DNA of 64,000 nt from a virus. Position 1 is the first letter of the stretch; every line of letters begins with the position of its first letter. The notes under the pieces were generated by a model. The model was not told where the DNA came from, searched no databases, and saw nothing but the letters and a program-made list of their open reading frames with translations. Below, in pieces: positions 58,988 through 64,000 of this stretch. The stretch lies in IMG/VR virus record IMGVR_UViG_3300021197_001233, positions 1 to 64,000 of that record. The stretch is one strand, 5' to 3'. A program made the position numbers and the translations under genes.

Positions 58988-59284
58988 TTAGAACGGCAGG
59001 TCACTTGTTTCAGCCTTCTGCTTGCGCTCAACACGCTTCTGCTTGGCTGCCTCGCTGTTCGGATCGAACACGCTGCAGCATGGCTTACCATTCTTAGACA
59101 TGAATAGCTTGAGGTATACGTTACCACCCTGCCCTTCGGCATTTTTAGTGGTGGTGTACTTCTCCAGCATTTCTTTGAGCTCCGTGTCTTTAAGCTTCAC
59201 GGACCAGCTTGAGAGTTGTCCCTCGTACATACGAGGCTCTTCGGTGTACCCTACGAGTACGGAATCATAGCTTGTATCGCTCAT
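58988..59284 (-). CDS. SSB-like protein with acidic DLPF tail, 98 residues
   Basis: The ATG at 59284 (MSDTSYDSVLVGYTEEPRMY) is chosen; the longer frame reads through the A/T-rich leader. A short beta-rich domain (GGNVYLKLFMSKNGKPCCSV) is followed by a basic linker and ends AETSDLPF. The terminal D-L-P-F is the tail by which single-strand DNA-binding proteins recruit partner enzymes. Next to exonuclease and primase genes, so a replication/recombination SSB is likely. Too short for a classic bacterial SSB. Confidence 0.55.
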   Translation of the reverse strand: MSDTSYDSVLVGYTEEPRMYEGQLSSWSVKLKDTELKEMLEKYTTTKNAEGQGGNVYLKLFMSKNGKPCCSVFDPNSEAAKQKRVERKQKAETSDLPF

Positions 59285-59356
59285 GATGTAATGAAATTTG
59301 AAAAATGAATATGGAAATTGTAAAAGACGATGGCCAAGATAGACCATCTAAGTATT

Positions 59357-60118
59357 CTATACTGTAAACTCGGCAAAGAATCTTTCAGTGGGGTTGGGGT
59401 CATCTAAGTAGTTTTTAATGTTTTCTAACGCTTGGTGGAACTTCATCTCGCCCTTGAACAAAGTCTCATCAGAGCACTTGACGTCGGCGGGATAGAACGG
59501 GTACGCTTTCTCCTGCACCACCCAGTAGTATTCTTTTAGATCAAATACCTTGCAGTAGATGTACGCCTGGATGTCATAGCAGAAGCTGTTGACGTCATAC
59601 CTGAACTTGTCGATCGATCGTGAGGACTTGGAGTCAACGATGAACTGACCATCTTGTAGGCAGTCGAGGAATCCTTTAAGCGGTACCCCGTCAATGTCTA
59701 CGTTGAACTCCACCTGAAACTTACCGCCTGCAAAACGCTTGTCATACAGGCCGCAGTCCTTCAGGCGCTGGATCATCTCTTCTGCCTGCTTCCAATCTTT
59801 TTGTCCGACGATTGTTTTCCCCATGTGCTTTTCCGCTTCTTCCTTTTTCCACTCTCGATAGCGCTTAGTATTACGGGGGAACTTACCACCAATGCTACTG
59901 ACGATATCCATATCGTCCAAAACATGATATGTGTCATGTGCTTTCTCTGGTTCAAAAAGGAGCATATCGTACAAGCTCCCAAAGGTTAGTGCTTCTGACT
60001 CTTTCTTGAGCTGCCCCTTCATGTACATCTCCCAAAGACGCATGTCTCCAAGTGCATGCTTGAGTGAGGAGTAAGACAGGTGTGGCTTACCAGTTGCTGC
60101 AGTTAATTTATCTCTCAT
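59357..60118 (-). CDS. PD-(D/E)XK exonuclease (RecB/Cas4-like), 253 residues
   Basis: Begins MRDKLTAATGKPHLSYSSLK; HLSYSSLKHALGDMRLWEMY is the usual N-terminal helix of this superfamily. Core: ALTFGSLYDMLLFEP, VEFNVDIDGVPLKGFLDCLQ, then GQFIVDSKSSRSIDKF (D-x-K) and FCYDIQAYIYCKVF with the Q-x-x-x-Y motif. It probably resects DNA ends; with the annealing-type protein at 60463-61017 it would form a two-part recombination system. Confidence 0.75.
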   Translation of the reverse strand: MRDKLTAATGKPHLSYSSLKHALGDMRLWEMYMKGQLKKESEALTFGSLYDMLLFEPEKAHDTYHVLDDMDIVSSIGGKFPRNTKRYREWKKEEAEKHMGKTIVGQKDWKQAEEMIQRLKDCGLYDKRFAGGKFQVEFNVDIDGVPLKGFLDCLQDGQFIVDSKSSRSIDKFRYDVNSFCYDIQAYIYCKVFDLKEYYWVVQEKAYPFYPADVKCSDETLFKGEMKFHQALENIKNYLDDPNPTERFFAEFTV

Positions 60119-60323
60119 TATCTAGGTTGTTCCAGTGTCTTGTGCTTTTAAGAACTTGCCTTGCCCATCCCAAGTCATGCCATTCCATGTGCTTAGACAG
60201 AGCCGATCTCGCGTCCTTGTTAGACCCGAGCTTGCGCCTGTAGTAGTCGTAAAGAATTGCATGCTCGTCTTTTAGGCGCTTGTCTATGGCCTCGTTGAGC
60301 TGATGCCTTATGCCTGGAGTCAT
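60108..60323 (-). CDS. Hypothetical helical protein, 71 residues
   Basis: Begins MTPGIRHQLNEAIDKRLKDE and ends HWNNLDNER. All helical, basic. Overlaps the exonuclease start by 11 bases and the membrane peptide upstream by four. No family recognised. Confidence 0.6.
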   Translation of the reverse strand: MTPGIRHQLNEAIDKRLKDEHAILYDYYRRKLGSNKDARSALSKHMEWHDLGWARQVLKSTRHWNNLDNER

Positions 60324-60466
60324 GACTTGTTAAGAAATGAATTAAGGCCAAGAATGGTGGGGCACCAGATGCCGACATAGAGTCCAGCCATTTGACTTCC
60401 CGTAAACCATAGCGTCAACGAGATTGCCATCGACACAAAGGATGCTATTAAAAGTGCGTTTTTCAT
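60320..60466 (-). CDS. Two-helix membrane peptide, 48 residues
   Basis: Reads MKNALLIASFVSMAISLTLW and ends LNSFLNKS, with two hydrophobic spans around residues 3-22 and 26-42. It overlaps the annealing-protein stop and the next start by four bases each. A membrane peptide inside a recombination operon is odd; possible host-takeover role. Confidence 0.55.
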   Translation of the reverse strand: MKNALLIASFVSMAISLTLWFTGSQMAGLYVGIWCPTILGLNSFLNKS

Positions 60467-61017
60467 CGTACGAATTTTTTGAGTCCAGCAACCTGCTTCT
60501 CAGTGAGCTGGTCACCATACTTCTTGGTGATGGCGCTGAAGGCCTTCTGCTTGTCTGTCTGGGACTTGATGTACCCCACCGCCTTGTCCATGATGTTCTC
60601 TACTGGCGCATCGAGCGCCTTGCTAAGCTTTTGAACGTGAGGGTTCTCAATGACGGCTTGCTGTTTGGCAATGGCTTCTTCGACTTCATTAGCTGACGCA
60701 ATAGACGTGTCGATTCCGATTGCAAGCATAGCGAGGGCTCGACCAACGGCTGAGGTTTCACAGTTTTCGACATAACTTGTCTTGTTTATGTTGGATGAGC
60801 CGCGCTCCTCGTGAGCGTGACCCGTAGCTACCACTCGCTGAGATTCGTCAGCGATGGTGCATTTGCATACACAGCTCTCTCCGTCGAGGACAGGAAAGTC
60901 TGTGGCTATCGTCCAGTTCATGTAGCGCTCCTCCTGGCGGAAGAACTTGATGCGCTCATTGACCTCAACGTACTGCTTGCCACGGATGTTCGTGGTCTTG
61001 AACTTGTAGTTAGACAT
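60463..61017 (-). CDS. Putative single-strand annealing/recombination protein, 184 residues
   Basis: Begins MSNYKFKTTNIRGKQYVEVN. Strands MNWTIATDFPVLDGESCVCK and CTIADESQRVVATGHAHEER, then VENCETSAVGRALAMLAIGI and IASANEVEEAI. The ENCETSAVGRAL motif with ASANEV is characteristic of a family of phage recombination proteins related to Sak/ERF/Rad52-type annealers. The C-terminus is helical and basic (KKYGDQLTEKQVAGLKKFVR). The neighbouring exonuclease supports a Red-like role. Family placement from memory. Confidence 0.6.
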   Translation of the reverse strand: MSNYKFKTTNIRGKQYVEVNERIKFFRQEERYMNWTIATDFPVLDGESCVCKCTIADESQRVVATGHAHEERGSSNINKTSYVENCETSAVGRALAMLAIGIDTSIASANEVEEAIAKQQAVIENPHVQKLSKALDAPVENIMDKAVGYIKSQTDKQKAFSAITKKYGDQLTEKQVAGLKKFVR

Positions 61018-61047
61018 GATGATAGTGAATTGAATTGAATGTGCAAA

Positions 61048-61482
61048 TTAAGCAGAAGGCATTTGATATCCAAGCTCATCCTTGAGCTTTTCCTCCATTT
61101 CCATTAACAACTTTATGCTTTTCTGAACCTCGATTAGCCTGTCATGAGATGTCAGTTTTGTGGATATGGGCTTAATATCCATTTCTTCCGAAAGATCCAT
61201 GACTATTCTAGTGGCAAGTGAGTACTTACGTAAATAGTCGGGGGAGTGGAGCATAAGACCGCCATGCTCTTTGCTGTGATGCACAAAGGTTGAGTGGTCT
61301 TTATTGAACAGACTGCCTATTTGTGCAAGCGTGGCGTATGGACGCATGGCGTTGCCAAGAGCGGCCCTGCTCTCCACGAAGTATCTGAGTCGAGAGTTGT
61401 CCTCAATGACTTCACCTGTCTCAGACTCGAATCTAATACGAGTGCCGCGAAGCAGTGTCTCTATTTTTTGTTTTTGACTCAT
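61048..61482 (-). CDS. DnaA domain IV-like DNA-binding protein, 144 residues
   Basis: Begins MSQKQKIETLLRGTRIRFES. Residues 35-80, ESRAALGNAMRPYATLAQIG then SLFNKDHSTFVHHSKEH, follow the DnaA domain IV helix-turn-helix, whose signature is I-G-x-x-F-x-x-x-D-H-(S/T)-T-V-x-H. The C-terminal half is a long helix (IKLLMEMEEKLKDELGYQ). It lacks the DnaA ATPase. It may bind DnaA-box-like sites, of which several lie in early promoters of this phage, as initiator or regulator. Confidence 0.65.
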   Translation of the reverse strand: MSQKQKIETLLRGTRIRFESETGEVIEDNSRLRYFVESRAALGNAMRPYATLAQIGSLFNKDHSTFVHHSKEHGGLMLHSPDYLRKYSLATRIVMDLSEEMDIKPISTKLTSHDRLIEVQKSIKLLMEMEEKLKDELGYQMPSA

Positions 61483-61898
61483 GTGTGTTCTTTGATGGTT
61501 TCTTTGATGAAGTGCTGTGCAGCGAAGTACTCGCTCAGCACGTCGAACAGCTCAACCACGCGACCAGAGAAGTTGCGAAAGGTTGTTGCATTATCTAGGC
61601 GGTTCTCTTGCTCAATGCCGAGGTTGTCAAGCATGTCCTCCTGCTCAAGCATGGCCTCAATGTCTGACACAATCTCTGAGTTGAGTTCTTCTACCGCCTC
61701 CTTGAAGTTGTCAACGACAAGGTCAGGGTTCATAAAGGCCCACGCTTCGAGGCCATACTCGCGTATGTCAACGAGGATAATCTTGCGGGCAACCATTGCT
61801 GGCCTCACGCTGTCTGGCAGGTACTCGTCAAGGAAGGAGTTGACCTTCTCTTGAGTTAGTGGTTTGGTAAGGAATCGGAATCCTTCGTCGTTAGTCAT
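61479..61898 (-). CDS. Hypothetical acidic helical protein, 139 residues
   Basis: Begins MTNDEGFRFLTKPLTQEKVN. Mostly helical and acidic (VEELNSEIVSDIEAMLEQED). Overlaps the DnaA-like gene start by four bases (ATGA), so it may be its functional partner. No family recognised. Confidence 0.65.
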   Translation of the reverse strand: MTNDEGFRFLTKPLTQEKVNSFLDEYLPDSVRPAMVARKIILVDIREYGLEAWAFMNPDLVVDNFKEAVEELNSEIVSDIEAMLEQEDMLDNLGIEQENRLDNATTFRNFSGRVVELFDVLSEYFAAQHFIKETIKEHT

Positions 61899-62038
61899 TG
61901 GCTTCGGTATTTTTCTGTTTCAACAATTTTTTGATTAGTCTCTCCATCTTACGCCTTCGGTGGCGCGGGGATCGTAGCTCGTCGTTGCCGAGAACTTCGG
62001 ACATCTGCTTAGTCCCCTGTCTAGTTTTATTACCCATA
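61892..62038 (-). CDS. Hypothetical basic peptide, 48 residues
   Basis: Reads MGNKTRQGTKQMSEVLGNDE and ends KKLLKQKNTEAND, with a basic stretch SPRHRRRKMERLIKKLLKQK that could bind nucleic acid. Overlaps the neighbours on both sides (9 and 7 bases). Function unknown. Confidence 0.55.
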
Positions 62039-62422
62039 TATCTTGGCTTTTGATGTGGTTAACTTTAAGAATGTCTTGCCGTCTACATTGAAGTCCGTGT
62101 CTGTGAACCAGTGCGGATTCTTGCGCGGGTTGTACTTGTACTGCGTCAGCGTGTCCTCTCCGACGTCCTTGAACGTAGGGCTCTTGCGGTACTCGATGTC
62201 GAGGTTGTCGCAGTCCACCCATGCACACACCGTCTTGTTGGCTCCGTCAAATATCTTCCGAGCGGTAGCTACCTGGTTGCCAAGTTTGCAGTTGTACATC
62301 TTGATGTTGCACTGCTCGGGGTCGTAGTAGTCTCGATAGTGGCCGTTCTTCTTGTCCACCACCTGCCAGTGCATGTAGTTCTTACCCTTGGCTAAATGGA
62401 ATCTTACTCTAAATCTTTTCAT
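62030..62422 (-). CDS. Hypothetical protein, 130 residues
   Basis: The ATG at 62422 (MKRFRVRFHLAKGKNYMHWQ) is chosen because the upstream part is the shadow of the 53-residue gene. A beta-rich pattern with KNGHYRDYYDPEQCNIKMYN, TVCAWVDCDNLDIEYR and HWFTDTDFNVDGKTFLKLTT. Similar proteins are common in marine phages but I cannot name a function. Confidence 0.65.
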   Translation of the reverse strand: MKRFRVRFHLAKGKNYMHWQVVDKKNGHYRDYYDPEQCNIKMYNCKLGNQVATARKIFDGANKTVCAWVDCDNLDIEYRKSPTFKDVGEDTLTQYKYNPRKNPHWFTDTDFNVDGKTFLKLTTSKAKIYG

Positions 62423-62570
62423 TTTGTATTCGTAGTCTTTGTTTTGCTTCGTAGTCTCTGACCATGCATTCAAGTATCATGCGGTCTTGTGGGATGCGGT
62501 AAAGCTCGTACCTCTGCATCATGTTGTCAATGCGACGCTCAAGCTCCTGCATGTATTCGTTAGTCAACAT
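62409..62570 (-). CDS. Hypothetical helical peptide, 53 residues
   Basis: Reads MLTNEYMQELERRIDNMMQR and ends LRIQNEKI. Predicted continuous helix with heptad-like spacing. Overlaps both neighbours (11 and 14 bases), consistent with coupled translation. Function unknown. Confidence 0.55.
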   Translation of the reverse strand: MLTNEYMQELERRIDNMMQRYELYRIPQDRMILECMVRDYEAKQRLRIQNEKI

Positions 62571-63162
62571 TGTATATCATTTTGTAGTGAGTAGGTAGGA
62601 ATTCGTACTTCCATTCATTGTATGTGCTGTATTTACCATCCTTCCCCAGGTATTGCCAAAGGATTCCAGATGAGTGTGGCTTCTTCTTCCACAGGACTAT
62701 GGATTCGTCGGCCTCTAACCATGAGGGCATGTACATGAGTCCCCACTTGTTCATAAAAGACCTCTCTTTTCGGCTGTACATGTTCTTGGTTCTCCTGATG
62801 TTAAGTCTGTACACTGGATAGTTGAGTAAGTGAATGGTGCATGCCTCTCCGAGATCGAACATGTACTTCCACATGTTCTTGATTTTGCCATTAAGAAACA
62901 TGCTACGCTTGTGCTTTGGCAGCTCTTCAATCGCGTTGTTCCTACATATAGTGGCAACTTTTTTCAGAAGCTTAACCCTTTTCTCAAGCACGCGGTGAAG
63001 GGAAGAGATTGCCCACTCCTCCCAACACCCGTCGAGTTTCTGCTCATTATGCCTTCTCTCGTAGAAGCTGTAAAGCTCTCGATACTTTCTGCACTTGATG
63101 AGTCGTTCTGATTCGAGATACCAATTCAGGTTCTCTCTGTCGATATCGTCTTCGCACATCAT
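62560..63162 (-). CDS. Hypothetical protein, 200 residues
   Basis: Begins MMCEDDIDRENLNWYLESER. Basic and rich in Trp, Tyr and Lys: HRVLEKRVKLLKKVATICRN is helical, and the C-terminal part (SIVLWKKKPHSSGILWQYLG) is strand-like. No catalytic motif identified. The start overlaps the preceding gene stop by four bases. Confidence 0.65.
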   Translation of the reverse strand: MMCEDDIDRENLNWYLESERLIKCRKYRELYSFYERRHNEQKLDGCWEEWAISSLHRVLEKRVKLLKKVATICRNNAIEELPKHKRSMFLNGKIKNMWKYMFDLGEACTIHLLNYPVYRLNIRRTKNMYSRKERSFMNKWGLMYMPSWLEADESIVLWKKKPHSSGILWQYLGKDGKYSTYNEWKYEFLPTHYKMIYNVD

Positions 63163-63389
63163 TCTGGTAAGCTATCGAAGCTCTTGCTCTCCAAGTTTCT
63201 ATGCTCTTGCTTGAACTCTGGACTACTCATCAGTGCCGCACGCTTAAGCTCGTAGTTCAAGAGGTTGGCACACTGACCGACCACCTTGGACACTGCGTTA
63301 GCCTGCGCCACGTCGATTTCGTACCTATCTAACTTCTCAAGCGTCGTGCAAAGCACGTGAAATAAACTCTTTGCATTTACTGGTTTCAT
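63159..63389 (-). CDS. Hypothetical helical protein, 76 residues
   Basis: Begins MKPVNAKSLFHVLCTTLEKL. Two or three helices (VAQANAVSKVVGQCANLLNY ELKR) with a polar tail. The pattern resembles small phage proteins of unknown role found beside HTH regulators. Ten bases after the Fis-type peptide gene. Confidence 0.65.
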   Translation of the reverse strand: MKPVNAKSLFHVLCTTLEKLDRYEIDVAQANAVSKVVGQCANLLNYELKRAALMSSPEFKQEHRNLESKSFDSLPE

Positions 63390-63398
63390 AGTTTTAAC

Positions 63399-63524
63399 TT
63401 ATTTAATCTTTTGCTTTTTTAATAATCTGTAAAGGTGTCTCTCGGTTATGCCGAGTCGCTTGGCCGCAAGGCGTCGGTTACCACAGGCATCCTCAAGCGC
63501 TAACGCTATCGTCTCCTTGGTCAT
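63399..63524 (-). CDS. Stand-alone Fis-type helix-turn-helix peptide, 41 residues
   Basis: Reads MTKETIALALEDACGNRRLA then AKRLGITERHLYRLLKKQKI K. This is the Fis/NtrC C-terminal HTH almost exactly: A-L...GN...AAKxLGI...LYRLLKK. There is no N-terminal dimer or sensor domain, so the whole protein is the DNA reader. It lies inside the end of the upstream gene by 32 bases. Likely a transcription or replication-site regulator. Confidence 0.7.
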   Translation of the reverse strand: MTKETIALALEDACGNRRLAAKRLGITERHLYRLLKKQKIK

Positions 63525-64000
63525 CTACTCCGTGGATACGGCATTCGAACTCCTTGTCAGCACACAGGTTCTTGAGTGCGTCAATGGCGCTCTCTTCGGT
63601 GTAGTCCCCGCACTTGCCACGCATCCAGTCGGTATCGACGTGGTCAGATAGGTCGATATACTTGCTGAACGATACCTCGAAGTCTCCGCAGTATTCGTTC
63701 TCTTCGATGCTGATGTCAGCTGCTTCTTCAAGCTCCGTGCATGCCGCCTCTACTCCATGTTGCACACCTTCACGGAAGATGGCGATGGCTACGGCCTTGG
63801 GGATGACAGGCATGGATTGCTCCTTATTGATGTCCATAATCGAGTAGCGTTCTTTGAGGTCGCTGATGGTGCGCTGAAGCAGTTCTACCTCACCCTCTGC
63901 ACGTCCACGCGCCTCTTCGAGGTCGCGGTATGCTTGGCATCCGCATGGTCCGCTTGATGCTTCTTTCTGTTGTACCAACTTGTTGTACTCCTTGGTGTAG
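63493..64000 (-). CDS. Hypothetical protein, truncated by right edge
   Basis: The frame is open to the end of the window; visible residues begin YTKEYNKLVQQKEASSGPCG, so the start codon lies beyond 64000 and about 169 residues are seen. A helical N-terminal part with a CGC motif and possible coiled coil (YRDLEEARGRAEGEVELLQR) is followed by an acidic domain (ELEEAADISIEENEYCGDFE, YIDLSDHVDTDWMRGKCGDY). No family recognised. Confidence 0.65.
   Translation of the reverse strand, partial: YTKEYNKLVQQKEASSGPCGCQAYRDLEEARGRAEGEVELLQRTISDLKERYSIMDINKEQSMPVIPKAVAIAIFREGVQHGVEAACTELEEAADISIEENEYCGDFEVSFSKYIDLSDHVDTDWMRGKCGDYTEESAIDALKNLCADKEFECRIHGVDDQGDDSVSA

Noticed and set aside
61935-62228. 97-codon leftward frame overlapping the 130-residue and 48-residue genes
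   Set aside because: It is a third frame across two better-supported coupled genes and has a Gly/Arg/Gln-rich shadow composition.
1-64000. CRISPR array, insertion sequence, integrase or attachment site
   Set aside because: No regularly spaced repeats, transposase or integrase motifs, and no tRNA-end duplication were seen.

Overview
The window is most likely a large piece of the genome of a tailed, probably short-tailed (podovirus-type), double-stranded DNA phage of a marine Bacteroidota (Flavobacteriia-like) host. The evidence is a large terminase, portal, scaffold, major capsid protein, neck and tail-tube proteins, a 2452-residue tail protein, peptidoglycan hydrolases, a holin and a compact DNA replication/recombination set. 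The host group is inferred from the promoters, which follow the Bacteroidota pattern TTG-(about 20)-TAnnTTTG, and from the lack of Shine-Dalgarno sequences. No sheath, baseplate or tape-measure gene was recognised. Gene sizes and order in the head and tail block resemble crAss-like and Cellulophaga podoviruses; that link is inference. No integrase, reverse transcriptase, CRISPR array, DNA polymerase or RNA polymerase was recognised.

Layout. (1) 1-4087, leftward: about 14 small early genes, mostly unrecognised, some encoding one-helix membrane peptides. Their promoters carry DnaA-box-like sites in the spacer and many leaders carry AACTTCAA. A structured tRNA-like element lies at 657-785. (2) 4088-4839: a divergent, gene-free control region with nested inverted repeats, an AT-rich stretch and promoters in both directions. 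(3) 4840-55289, rightward late block: internal virion proteins, endolysin, a LamG-like protein, small accessory genes including a GroES-like protein and an HNH nuclease, tRNAs, terL, portal, small basic proteins, decoration proteins, scaffold, major capsid protein, neck, tube and tail proteins, a 1015-residue hydrolase, a 3001-residue multidomain polyprotein, holin, a cysteine-peptidase-like protein, three small membrane proteins and four related fibre-like proteins. Two small leftward islands interrupt it: a secreted protein with a lipoprotein (8068-8707) and a winged-helix-like regulator (10551-10973). (4) 55286-64000, leftward: nucleases, primase-helicase, MazG/DUF1599-like protein, SSB-like protein, exonuclease plus annealing protein, a DnaA-domain-IV-like protein, a Fis-type helix-turn-helix peptide and many unknowns.

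Both window edges cut leftward genes. If the genome is circular or circularly permuted, regions 1 and 4 form one leftward early module and the late block runs the other way, diverging at about 4.1-4.8 kb and converging at 55.29 kb. A replicative polymerase, if encoded, would lie in the unseen part.

The best candidates for something undescribed are: the 3001-residue polyprotein, whose last five segments are each preceded by a conserved linker of the form (L/F)ES R(E/D)GGAFD, suggesting proteolytic maturation or a modular cargo protein; the DnaA-box-like sites inside early promoters, in a phage that encodes a DnaA-domain-IV-like protein; predicted leaderless late transcripts with ATG 4-5 bases after the -7 box; and a locus of fibre-like paralogues with constant ends and divergent middles.
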